From: JAWKOK01 sp963765875
Lineage (GTDB): Bacteria; Chloroflexota; Anaerolineae; Caldilineales; Caldilineaceae
NCBI GenBank assembly: GCA_963765875.1
Contig: CAVXYK010000028.1
Span: 1-44,957, forward strand
DNA: 44,957 nt
Reading direction: 5' to 3'
Shown here: piece after piece, positions 16,629 through 24,405 of the stretch
How the letters are laid out: every line of letters starts with the position of its first letter
Numbering within the stretch: the stretch's first letter is position 1
Program-made: the position numbers and the translations under genes
Notes under the pieces: model-generated
What the model saw: only the letters and a program-made list of their open reading frames with translations
Told to the model about the DNA's origin: nothing
Database searches by the model: none

Positions 16629-19068
16629 CCCAAGATGGATGAAGATCCTGCGAGATCTCTGGTTTAACAAGACACGAACTGTGCTGGTTGTGGCATCGAT
16701 CGCCGTCGGCATTTTCGCCGTCGGTACGGTGCAGAACCTGAGCACCGTGCTGCTCGACGAATTGGACGCTGTATTTGTGGCCAGCAACCCATCACACGCC
16801 TTCATCAGCGCCGACAACCTGGATGAAGGCATGCTTGATACAATCCAACGCATGCCTGAGGTTGCCGAGGTTGCTGGTCGTAGTTCGCTGGGATTGAAGG
16901 TTGAAATTGAGCCCGGCAAGTGGGAGGCGTTTACACTGACCGCCATCGAGGATTTCGAAGACATCCAGATGGACAAAATCCTGCCGCTCACTGAACTCGA
17001 CAAGCATCCTGAGTTTGGTGTTGAAGAGACGCGCTGGCCGGAAGAAAACGAGATCATCCTGGAGAATAGCTCGCTGGATGCTCGGGACGTATTGCCGGAG
17101 GGTTTGCAGAATGGCGACACCTTGACATTCGAAACCCCTGACGGTCGCATTCGCGACGTCGTCGTCAGCGGCATCGCCTACGACGCCAACGCATTCCCAG
17201 CGCCCTTTGTCGGACAGGCCAGTGGCTATGTGGATTATGATACGTTCGAGCGTCTCGGTGGCAGCCGTGATTTCTCACAGGTATCCATGCGCTTCAACGG
17301 CACTGAGGAGCAACTGCTTGACCTCGAGTACATGGAGGCGCAAGCCGCTCTAGTTGAAGACAAGATAGAAAAGAGTGGCCGCACGGTCGGCTCCGTGCGC
17401 GTGCCGGAACCGGGCGAAGTCGGGCTTCAGAATCTGTTCGACTCGATCTCGCTGTTGCTGACGCCGCTGGGATTGATTGCCCTGATGCTGAGTGGATTCC
17501 TGGTCATCAACACCATCTCGGCGCTCATGGCTCAGCAGACGCGCCAGATCGGCGTCATGAAATCCATCGGCGCCCGACGGTCGCAGATCATCATGATGTA
17601 CCTTGCCGCTGTACTTTCCTACAGCTTGGTGGCGCTGGCGGTTGCCATTCCGCTGACGGCGTTTGTCTCCGGCCTGCTGGCTCAGACAGTCGGCGGCTTT
17701 CTCAACTTGACCTTGCCCCGATTTGCATTGCCGACGAATGTTCTCGCCATCCAGATCGTTATTGGCATCTTGACACCGCTGCTCGCAGCATTGCTCCCGA
17801 TCCTGCGGGGCACGTCGGTTTCGGTCCATGATGCCATCAATGACTATGGCGTGGGTGATGCAGGCAGCACCGATCGACTTGGTCGCTTCCTGGCCCGTAT
17901 CAAGGGTATCTCACAGCCGCTGCAGCTTTCGCTGCGCAACACATTCCGCCGGCGTGCACGGCTGGTTCTTACCCTGATCACGCTGGTGCTGGGCGGCATG
18001 TTGTTCATGACCGTTGGTAGCGTGCGCCTCTCGCTGACCAGTCTCATCGAGTCGGGCATCTCCTACAGTCAGTTCGACATCAATATCGACTTTGAGCAGC
18101 CCTATCGCTCGGCCAAGATCGAAGATGTGCTCGAGAAAGTGCCCGGCGTCGACACCGTCGAGGTTTGGACCAGCACGATTGCCACGCCCATCCGTCCGGA
18201 TGAGAGCGAAGGCACCGGTCTGACGGTGACAGCCCTGCCGGCCGAGAGCATCATGGTTGATCCGACGCTGATTTCCGGGCGCTGGCTCCTGCCCGACGAT
18301 GAGAACGCCATCGTCATCAGCCAGCTTGTGCTGGGCGACGAGCCGGATCTGGTTGTGGGCGACGAACTCGTGCTCGAGATCGATGGGCGGGAACAGTCCT
18401 GGATCGTGGTCGGAATCGCACAGATACTCAGCGGCCCGCCTAACGTGATTCCAGCCTACGTCAACTACCCGTACTTCACGCGTTACACACGCAGCGTCGG
18501 CACGGGCGACAGCGCCCAGATTTTGCTCAATGACAGCTCGCCGGAGAACGTCAACGCCATGGTAGATGTGGTGCAGGCGGCCCTGGATGCCGAAGGACTG
18601 GCTGTCTCATCAGTCTTCACCATCGAGCGGTTGCGACGCATCACCGGCGGCTTCTTCGATGTCATCGTCTACCTGCTGTTGGCCATGGGCATTCTGATTG
18701 CGGCCGTGGGCGCACTGGGGTTGATGGGTACGATGAGCACCAATGTGCTGGAACGCACCCGAGAGATCGGCATCATGCGGGCCATCGGCGCCTCAGACGG
18801 CTCGGTTCAACGCATCGTGATTGTCGAGGGCGTGTTCATCGGCTTGATCAGCTGGGCCATCGGCGGGGCTCTGGCCTTCCCGGTGGGTGCGGCATTGAGC
18901 AACGCGGTCGGCACCGTCCTCTTCCAGACGCAGCTGCCCTACACGTTCTCAGCCTCCGGCGTGATCACCTGGTTTGCGGTAGTAACTATTCTGGCCACCA
19001 TTGCCAGCTTCTTGCCGGCACGCAATGCGTCGAGGCTTACGGTGCGCGAAGTGTTGGCATATGAATAG
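16621..19068 (+). CDS. FtsX-like/MacB-type ABC transporter permease
   Basis: An 815-residue membrane protein with two FtsX repeats. Helix 1 is at about residues 20-40 (TRTVLVVASIAVGIFAVGTV), then a large extracellular MacB-PCD domain to about 265, helices near 272-300, 325-355 and 370-395, a second half starting with a helix at about 440-460, a second periplasmic domain, and helices near 680-705, 730-760 and 780-800. 'QTRQIGVMKSIGARRSQIIM' and 'ERTREIGIMRAIGASDGSVQ' are the two coupling motifs that contact the ATPase. The protein probably exports or extracts lipid, peptide or lipoprotein with the ATPase encoded just upstream; the substrate is not known. Confidence 0.93.
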   Translation: MLDPRWMKILRDLWFNKTRTVLVVASIAVGIFAVGTVQNLSTVLLDELDAVFVASNPSHAFISADNLDEGMLDTIQRMPEVAEVAGRSSLGLKVEIEPGKWEAFTLTAIEDFEDIQMDKILPLTELDKHPEFGVEETRWPEENEIILENSSLDARDVLPEGLQNGDTLTFETPDGRIRDVVVSGIAYDANAFPAPFVGQASGYVDYDTFERLGGSRDFSQVSMRFNGTEEQLLDLEYMEAQAALVEDKIEKSGRTVGSVRVPEPGEVGLQNLFDSISLLLTPLGLIALMLSGFLVINTISALMAQQTRQIGVMKSIGARRSQIIMMYLAAVLSYSLVALAVAIPLTAFVSGLLAQTVGGFLNLTLPRFALPTNVLAIQIVIGILTPLLAALLPILRGTSVSVHDAINDYGVGDAGSTDRLGRFLARIKGISQPLQLSLRNTFRRRARLVLTLITLVLGGMLFMTVGSVRLSLTSLIESGISYSQFDINIDFEQPYRSAKIEDVLEKVPGVDTVEVWTSTIATPIRPDESEGTGLTVTALPAESIMVDPTLISGRWLLPDDENAIVISQLVLGDEPDLVVGDELVLEIDGREQSWIVVGIAQILSGPPNVIPAYVNYPYFTRYTRSVGTGDSAQILLNDSSPENVNAMVDVVQAALDAEGLAVSSVFTIERLRRITGGFFDVIVYLLLAMGILIAAVGALGLMGTMSTNVLERTREIGIMRAIGASDGSVQRIVIVEGVFIGLISWAIGGALAFPVGAALSNAVGTVLFQTQLPYTFSASGVITWFAVVTILATIASFLPARNASRLTVREVLAYE

Positions 19069-19410
19069 GTCGTCATCCATAGAGGCATTTCTCAGTCTGA
19101 ATTGACACTTCTACGAGACTAGTAGCTTCTGGCCACCGAGATTCTGAGAGTGTGAGATTGCGGAAGAGTCCGCAATCTCATACTCTCAGACCGAAGGCCA
19201 AAATCGCCCAATCCCGAAGAATAGGGGCTCGTGGCACTTTCAGCGTAGCGTGCGGATCTACATTGATAAGCATCTGTATCCGATCAGAGATGAAACCCAT
19301 CGAAAACCACTGAACACAAATTTGACACTCTTGATGTATAATCTTGGCGCGGAATCGATGAGTCTTAGACGCGCAAATAACCAAATGCATCTGGAGAGGA
19401 AACTGGGACC
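19069..19410. other. Intergenic region between the MacB-like operon and crtB
   Basis: No gene seen. Contains the hairpin at 19143-19190 and, before crtB, a TATAAT (19337-19342) without a well-spaced -35. Confidence 0.5.
19143..19190. terminator. Hairpin after the MacB/FtsX-like operon
   Basis: A 22-bp stem with one mismatch (19143-19164 with 19169-19190) and loop AGAG. No T-run follows, so it is either a weak terminator or another dispersed palindrome. Confidence 0.55.
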
Positions 19411-20385
19411 ATGGGCGCCACCAACGAGACATGGGAAAATCGGTTGTTGGTACAGGCCTACGCGCCGCTAGAAGATCGCATACTGCATGACGTGCAATTG
19501 TTTTCCAACAGGGCCCAAACACGCAGGGCGTATGCTCACTGCAGGGCCGTGACCAGGGAACATAGCCGGACGTTCTTTACCGCAGCACATCTGTTGCCAA
19601 GGGCGCAACGCCAAGCGGTCCATGCGCTCTATGCGTTCTGTAGAGTGAGCGACGATGTGGTCGATCGGGGAAGCGGCGATATTGCCGCCAATTTGCAGCA
19701 CTGGCGGCAGCAAAGTCTCAGCGATAGCCCGCCGGCCGACGATTTGGTAGCGCTAGCCTGGGCAGATACCCGAAGTCACTACAATATCCCGCGTCAATAT
19801 GCAGAGCAACTACTGGACGGCGTTGCACGGGATCTGTCTCAAGACCGCTACGAGACCTTTGCCGACCTGACGGACTATTGCTACGCTGTGGCATCAACGG
19901 TGGGATTGATGAGCATGCACATTGTCGGTTACACCGGCAAAGAAGCGATCCCGTATGCGGTCAAGTTGGGGGTGGCGCTTCAACTCACCAATATCCTGCG
20001 CGATGTCGGCGAGGACTGGACCAATGGCCGGCTCTATCTGCCCCAAGATGAACTGGAGCAGTTTGGACTGACGGAAGCGGATATCGCAAGCGGTCAGGTT
20101 GATGAACGCTGGCGAGCCTTCATGCGCTTCCAGATCGATCGCACACGACGGCTCTACGACGAGGCAATGCCCGGTGTTTCTCTGCTTGGGAAAAGAGGAC
20201 GGTTTGCGATTGCCGCCGCTGCCGAACTCTATCGGGGTATCTTGGACGGCATTGAAGCCAACGACTACGACGTGTTCAATCATCGAGCCCGTTTGGATGA
20301 CCGCAGGAAACTTGGTCAGCTTCCAGGTATTTGGTGGCGATCACGGTTTCAGAACTATCAGCAACAAGAGAAGGATCATGGGTAA
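19411..20385 (+). CDS. crtB: Phytoene synthase (squalene/phytoene synthase family)
   Basis: A 324-residue trans-isoprenyl diphosphate synthase that joins two geranylgeranyl diphosphates head-to-head to phytoene, the first step of C40 carotenoid synthesis. Both Asp-rich, Mg-binding motifs are present: DDVVD at residues 81-85 and NILRDVGED at 194-202. 'HSRTFFTAAHLLPRAQRQAV' and 'LYAFCRVSDDVVD' are typical, as is 'NGRLYLPQDELEQFG'. Squalene synthase is the alternative, but the overlap with a CrtI-type desaturase (8 bases) argues for phytoene. Confidence 0.92.
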   Translation: MGATNETWENRLLVQAYAPLEDRILHDVQLFSNRAQTRRAYAHCRAVTREHSRTFFTAAHLLPRAQRQAVHALYAFCRVSDDVVDRGSGDIAANLQHWRQQSLSDSPPADDLVALAWADTRSHYNIPRQYAEQLLDGVARDLSQDRYETFADLTDYCYAVASTVGLMSMHIVGYTGKEAIPYAVKLGVALQLTNILRDVGEDWTNGRLYLPQDELEQFGLTEADIASGQVDERWRAFMRFQIDRTRRLYDEAMPGVSLLGKRGRFAIAAAAELYRGILDGIEANDYDVFNHRARLDDRRKLGQLPGIWWRSRFQNYQQQEKDHG

Positions 20386-21928
20386 CAAAGTAATCGTCAT
20401 CGGCAGTGGTTTTGGTGGATTAGGCGCTGCTGCGCGTCTTGCAGCACGCGGCTATCAGGTGGAAATCTTTGAAAAGCTCGACAAAGCCGGCGGACGCGGC
20501 TACACGTTCAAGCAAGACGGCTTCACCTTCGACGGTGGCCCGACAGTGATCACGGCGCCCTTCATGTTTGACGATATTTTTGAAGCGGCCGGTCGCAAGC
20601 GTGAGGACTACGTCAAATTTACGCCGCTGGACCCTTTCTATCGCATCTTCGATCATACGGGGAAGCCGTTCGACTACAACGATGATCTGGCGTTCATCCA
20701 CAGCGAGATCGAAAAGTGGGAACCCAACGATGTTGCAGGCTACGACGCCTTCATGGATACGACCCAGGCCATTTTCCAAAAGGGCTTTGTGGAACTGGCC
20801 GATAAGCCCTTTCTGCATATCACCGACATGCTGCGAGTGGCGCCGGACCTGATCCGGCTACAATCGCAGAAGAGCGTCTACCGCTACGTCTCCCAGTTCA
20901 TCGACAACGAGTTTCTACGCCGCTGTTTCTCGTTCCACCCGTTGCTCATCGGCGGCAATCCGTTCGATGCGCCGTCCATCTACGCCATGATCCACTATCT
21001 GGAGCGAGAGTGGGGCATTCATTATGTCGTTGGCGGCACCGGAGCGCTGGTGCAAGCACTGGTGCAGTTGATCGAGGACTTGGGCGGACGCTTTCACTAC
21101 AACACCGAAGTCGATGAGATCCTGATCGACGGTCGCCGTGCCAAAGGGATTCGTCTGGCCGACGGCACGGTGCAAATGGCAGACGAGGTCATTGCCAACA
21201 GCGATGTCGCCTGGACCTACCTCAACATGATTCCGTCCAAGGCCCGCGGGCTTCGCAACAGCGATTTCCGCTGGAACAAGCTCACCAAGTACAGCATGTC
21301 GCTCTTCGTGATCTACTTCGGGACCAAAAAGCAGTATCGGCATGACGGACGGCTTGCCCACCACAACATCATTCTCAGCGAGCGCTACAAGGGGCTGCTG
21401 GCCGACATCTTCAAGCACAAGCGGCTGCCCGAAGACTTCTCGCTCTACCTGCACATGCCAACCTTGACCGACTCATCCATGGCCCCTGAAGGCTGCGACT
21501 CGTTCTATGTGCTCTCGCCCGTGCCCCACTTGGGTGCGGACGTCGATTGGGAGACCGCGGCCAAGCCCTACCGCGACACAATCATGCAGTTCCTGGAAGA
21601 CAACTACCTGCCCGATCTGCAGGAAAACATCGTGGTCGAACACCATGTCGATCCACTCTACTATCAGAACCAACTCAATAGTCAAATGGGCACGGCCTTC
21701 TCAGTTGAGCCAGTGTTGACCCAGTCGGCCTGGTTCCGCCCCCACAACCGCTCCGAGGACTTCGACAATCTCTACTTCGTGGGCGCGGGCACCCATCCCG
21801 GCGCGGGCCTGCCGGGCGTTCTCTCATCGTCCAAGATCGCAGAAGACTTGATCGTCGAGGCAGCGGTAGGCAGTGCCGTCAGCAGCAGCCCGGAACCGCG
21901 CGAACACGCAATGGCTGGGCCGGCATGA
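20378..21928 (+). CDS. crtI: Phytoene desaturase (CrtI family)
   Basis: A 516-residue FAD-dependent desaturase that introduces double bases into phytoene, giving neurosporene or lycopene. The N-terminal dinucleotide fold is GSGFGGLGAAARLAARGYQV with EIFEK after it; 'GGRGYTFKQDGFTFDGGPTV' is the family signature; the C-terminus 'LYFVGAGTHPGAGLPGVLSS' then SKIAEDL is the bacterial-type phytoene dehydrogenase signature. The ATG at 20378 overlaps the crtB stop and has AGAGAAGG just upstream; the open frame extends 93 codons further up inside crtB, but that part is not homologous. The number of desaturation steps cannot be told from sequence. Confidence 0.93.
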   Translation: MGNKVIVIGSGFGGLGAAARLAARGYQVEIFEKLDKAGGRGYTFKQDGFTFDGGPTVITAPFMFDDIFEAAGRKREDYVKFTPLDPFYRIFDHTGKPFDYNDDLAFIHSEIEKWEPNDVAGYDAFMDTTQAIFQKGFVELADKPFLHITDMLRVAPDLIRLQSQKSVYRYVSQFIDNEFLRRCFSFHPLLIGGNPFDAPSIYAMIHYLEREWGIHYVVGGTGALVQALVQLIEDLGGRFHYNTEVDEILIDGRRAKGIRLADGTVQMADEVIANSDVAWTYLNMIPSKARGLRNSDFRWNKLTKYSMSLFVIYFGTKKQYRHDGRLAHHNIILSERYKGLLADIFKHKRLPEDFSLYLHMPTLTDSSMAPEGCDSFYVLSPVPHLGADVDWETAAKPYRDTIMQFLEDNYLPDLQENIVVEHHVDPLYYQNQLNSQMGTAFSVEPVLTQSAWFRPHNRSEDFDNLYFVGAGTHPGAGLPGVLSSSKIAEDLIVEAAVGSAVSSSPEPREHAMAGPA

Positions 21929-22356
21929 AGCAATACCGGCATACCTTCCGCGTCAATGCGCCGTTGAGCGCGGTGGCCGACTTCCACCGCAGCACGGCAG
22001 CGCTGCGCCAGCTTTCGCCCCCGCCCATGATCGTCCAGTTTCACGACATCGAACCCATGGGCGAAGGCTCTGTCTCCGATTTTACGCTTTGGCTTGGGCC
22101 GCTGCCCATCCGCTGGGTCGCCGTCCATTCCGATGTGAGTGACCTGCACGGGTTCACGGACAGCCAGCAGAGCGGCCCCTACACAAGCTGGGTTCACCGC
22201 CACACCTTCCGCGAGATCGATGCCAACACCACGGAAGTCATCGACGAGGTCCAGGCCGAGCCGGGCAACCTGCTCAGTCGCTTCATGTGGCTCAACCTGC
22301 CGATTCTCTTCGCCTACCGCGGCTGGAAGACAAGGCGCGTGGTGGGGAATCTTTAG
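21925..22356 (+). CDS. SRPBCC (START/polyketide-cyclase-like) protein in the carotenoid operon
   Basis: A 143-residue single-domain protein. 'YRHTFRVNAPLSAVADFHRS' is the first strand and helix of the SRPBCC fold, followed by beta strands (VSDFTLWLGPLPIRWVAVHS, TEVIDEVQAEP) and a C-terminal helix with 'FMWLNLPILFAYRGWKTRRV'. Such domains bind hydrophobic ligands. The start overlaps the crtI stop in the pattern ATGA, so it is co-translated with it. A role in holding or delivering a carotenoid or other lipid is inferred from position only. Confidence 0.85.
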   Translation: MKQYRHTFRVNAPLSAVADFHRSTAALRQLSPPPMIVQFHDIEPMGEGSVSDFTLWLGPLPIRWVAVHSDVSDLHGFTDSQQSGPYTSWVHRHTFREIDANTTEVIDEVQAEPGNLLSRFMWLNLPILFAYRGWKTRRVVGNL

Positions 22357-22369
22357 TAGACACGAAAAT

Positions 22370-22520
22370 TAGCCACAGATGACTCCACTGCAAAAAGTCT
22401 TTTTCGCCACAGATTTACACAGATAAAGAAAGGATAAAACACAGATGGTACCCGGATTACTTTGGACACCTGGCATACATCTGTGAAAATCAGCTCCTTA
22501 TCTGTGGCTATCTGTGGCAA
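22370..22520. repeat. Dispersed 'cacagat' repeat, copy 4 (palindromic)
   Basis: Left arm: TTAGCCACAGATGACTCC ... CGCCACAGATTTACACAGAT followed by AAAGAAAGGATAAAACACAG. Right arm: CATCTGTGAAAATCAGCTCC, TTATCTGTGGCTATCTGTGG. The arms are inverted versions of each other and share words with copies 1 and 3. It fills the space between the carotenoid operon and the peroxiredoxin-like gene. Confidence 0.75.
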
Positions 22521-22567
22521 AGCTCTTCCCATTTGGCCAAACAACTACTCCAGGAAACAGAAACCCC

Positions 22568-23044
22568 ATGTCTGCACGCATCGAACTCAATCAACCGGCG
22601 CCGGACTTCAGCCTGGCTGATACCGCCGGCTCACTCTTTCAGCTCTCGGACATATACGGCCCGAAGAATGTCGTACTCGTCTTCAATCGCGGCTTTGTCT
22701 GACCATTCTGCCGACGGCACATGGCGCAGTTGCGTCAAGACTATGATCAGTTCGTGGCGGCTGGGGCGGAAGTTGTAGTGACCGGACCTGATGATGCTGA
22801 TGCTTTCAGCACCTACTGGGCGGAAAACGATCTGCCGTTCATTGGCTTGCCCGATCCGGATCATGTAGTGGCAGACCTGTATAGCCAGGAGACAAGCTTG
22901 CTCAAGCTTGGGCGGATGCCGGCACAGGTCATCGTGGATAGGGCCGGCGTGGTACGTTTCGTCCACTATGGCCGCTCCATGAAGGACATTCCTGACAATC
23001 AGGAAATTTTGGAATCTCTGGCGGCGTTGCCGTCCATTGAGTGA
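22568..23044 (+). CDS. Selenocysteine-containing peroxiredoxin-like protein (UxxC)
   Basis: A 158-residue thioredoxin-fold protein of the AhpC/TSA (redoxin, peroxiredoxin-like) family. The N-terminus 'IELNQPAPDFSLADTAGSLF' and 'NVVLVFNRGFV' are standard. At codon 45 the frame has TGA (22700-22702), followed without any shift by PFCRRHMAQLRQDYDQF to a stop at 23042-23044. Cys homologues read GFxCPYCRRxxAQLR, so the TGA takes the place of the first Cys of CxxC and should be read as selenocysteine (U-P-F-C). A hairpin fitting the bacterial SECIS follows (22722-22737). It would reduce peroxides or act as a thiol oxidoreductase. The start ATG has AGGAAA upstream. No sel genes lie in the window. 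A plain nonsense mutation is the alternative. Confidence 0.85.
22722..22737 (+). promoter_or_regulatory. Putative bacterial SECIS hairpin
   Basis: In the mRNA, UGGCGC pairs with GCGUCA (six pairs, one G-U) around the loop AGUU. The loop begins 25 nt after the UGA. Published rules for bacterial SECIS elements are a short stem-loop, a G in the first two loop bases and 16-37 nt between UGA and loop; all are met. SelB would bind it. Confidence 0.7.
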
Positions 23045-23103
23045 AGGCTGCGCCAGGTATGCGTTTCTGGCAGACGAATGGGCGTTTGGGGCCCAGCAGA
23101 GGA

Positions 23104-23140
23104 AAAACAGAAGCGATGCCCACATACTGAGGCATCGCTT
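23104..23140 (-). terminator. Rho-independent terminator of the tRNA-Met pair
   Basis: AAGCGATGCC (23111-23120) and GGCATCGCTT (23131-23140) form a perfect 10-bp stem with a 10-base loop. On the minus strand it is followed by CTGTTTTTCC. It ends the tRNA transcript and also lies downstream of the peroxiredoxin-like gene. Confidence 0.8.
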
Positions 23141-23170
23141 GGTTTGAAGCTATTCTGCAATTCGATAGTG

Positions 23171-23244
23171 TGGCGACGGGTAGACTTGAACTACCGACCT
23201 AGAGATTATGAGTCCCTCGCTCTAACCGCCTGAGCTACGTCGCC
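23171..23244 (-). tRNA. tRNA-Met (elongator, CAT)
   Basis: A 74-nt cloverleaf. Acceptor GGCGACG/CGTCGCC with discriminator A; D arm TAGCTCAGGCGGTTAGAGC; anticodon loop CTCATAA; T arm GGTAGTTCAAGTCTACC. CCA is not encoded. The T-loop and 7-bp acceptor are regular, so it is the elongator, not the initiator. A tRNA-Ile2 with modified CAT is the other option, but the body resembles elongator tRNA-Met. Confidence 0.9.
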
Positions 23245-23289
23245 AGATTTCAGAAACCGCCGGTCATAAATGACCAGCGGCCTGTAAGG

Positions 23290-23361
<72 letters not shown>

Positions 23362-23372
23362 ACAATGTCTAG

Positions 23373-23401
23373 ACTATATCATACGGACCTCTGCCGGTCA
23401 A
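23373..23401 (-). promoter_or_regulatory. Promoter of the tRNA-fMet/tRNA-Met unit
   Basis: On the minus strand TTGACC (23396-23401), a 17-base spacer and TATAGT (23373-23378), 12 bases before the 5' end of tRNA-fMet. Confidence 0.8.
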
Positions 23402-23609
23402 ATATCGCAGGGCCAAAGTTCCATGCCGTTCTGCATCCTCATCGTAACCATGCACCGAAACAGACTGAGTCAGCGTCTAATCACTCTGCGAGCGAAAGAC
23501 CGACAGCCACTGCCGCCACACCGATGATTCAGCGTCCGTTGGTGCAGCATCTGAGTCGACGACACCTGCCGCCTCCACCACACTCTCGGACTCACTCGCC
23601 GCCACGCTC

Positions 23610-23996
23610 TCACCCACTGTAGCCTGGGATCCGGCCAGATCCAGATCCTGACTGTCCGGATGCTGACAGTTTGGCCGTTGCTGGTGCGTCAATCACCGTT
23701 AGAACCCGATCATTCGGGCGCGCCATCCCAAATTCCATGATCGCCATCTCCTCGGTGTATTCCTGGCTCTTGACATCCTCCAACTCAGAGACCAGTTCAC
23801 GCCCACGCGCCTCAGCGTCTTCAATCCGATACTGCATGGACACTTCCTGGCCAAGCAGCCGGCGGTATTCACTTAGGCGACTGGCGTACGTGATCACAAA
23901 GAGAAACATGAGTATGAGCAGCACAAAAAGCAGCGGTCTACGGCTTCCCCGCTTCGCTTGTGCATTATCGGATTGAAGATCGGGCTGAGCCGACAT
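23610..23996 (-). CDS. FtsB/DivIC-like septum formation protein, tail probably frameshifted
   Basis: A 128-residue bitopic protein: basic cytoplasmic N-terminus (QAKRGSRRP), one membrane helix (LLFVLLILMFLFVITYASRL, about residues 21-40), a coiled coil (SEYRRLLGQEVSMQYRIEDA and on), then 'EMAIMEFGMARPNDRVLTVI', the conserved end of septum-formation-initiator proteins, which tie divisome parts together. As read it ends at 23610 with GRIPGYSG. The neighbouring frame instead continues from about 23650 to a stop at 23477 with an acidic Ser/Ala linker and 'SSVWRQWLSVF', which resembles the tryptophan-rich tails of Chloroflexota homologues. A one-base slip near 23650 is likely. AAGGAG lies before the ATG. 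Confidence 0.75.
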   Translation of the reverse strand: MSAQPDLQSDNAQAKRGSRRPLLFVLLILMFLFVITYASRLSEYRRLLGQEVSMQYRIEDAEARGRELVSELEDVKSQEYTEEMAIMEFGMARPNDRVLTVIDAPATAKLSASGQSGSGSGRIPGYSG

Positions 23997-24193
23997 AACA
24001 CGCTCCTTCCGTTGCAGATCACGCCTTGCCCTGCGCCGGCCGATAGCGACCTATTCTTGACAAGCGATCTCTCTGCAACAATGCAGTCTACGGTACTACC
24101 AGTCTACAACAATAATGACTTCTAGAACAACCGGTGAAAATGAGGGTACGATCCAGCCTGTGACCATGATGGGAATCGTTACAAAATAAGAAC

Positions 24194-24220
24194 CAAAAAG
24201 GGACTTCGCTGAAGCCCCTT
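24194..24220 (-). terminator. Rho-independent terminator of tRNA-Leu
   Basis: AGGGACTTC and GAAGCCCCT form a 9-position stem (one mismatch) around GCT. On the minus strand the stem is followed by TTTTT. Confidence 0.7.
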
Positions 24221-24269
24221 CGTCATACACTTCTCAAAATTCAATTCGGTTCAGTCGTCGATGTTTCTA

Positions 24270-24356
<87 letters not shown>

Positions 24357-24376
24357 AGGCAACCATAAGCTCAAAA

Positions 24377-24405
24377 ACTATATCATGGGCGGCGTTGCCT
24401 GTCAA
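24377..24405 (-). promoter_or_regulatory. Promoter of tRNA-Leu
   Basis: On the minus strand TTGACA (24400-24405), a 17-base spacer and TATAGT (24377-24382). Transcription would start near 24370, 14 bases before the tRNA. It lies inside the as-read 3' end of the binding-protein frame. Confidence 0.85.

Noticed and set aside
19322..19342. TTGACA plus TATAAT as the crtB promoter
   Set aside because: The two boxes are only 9 bases apart, too close for sigma-70. The TATAAT may work with another -35.
20099..20377. N-terminal extension of phytoene desaturase
   Set aside because: It overlaps crtB in another frame; the FAD-binding fold starts at the ATG at 20378.
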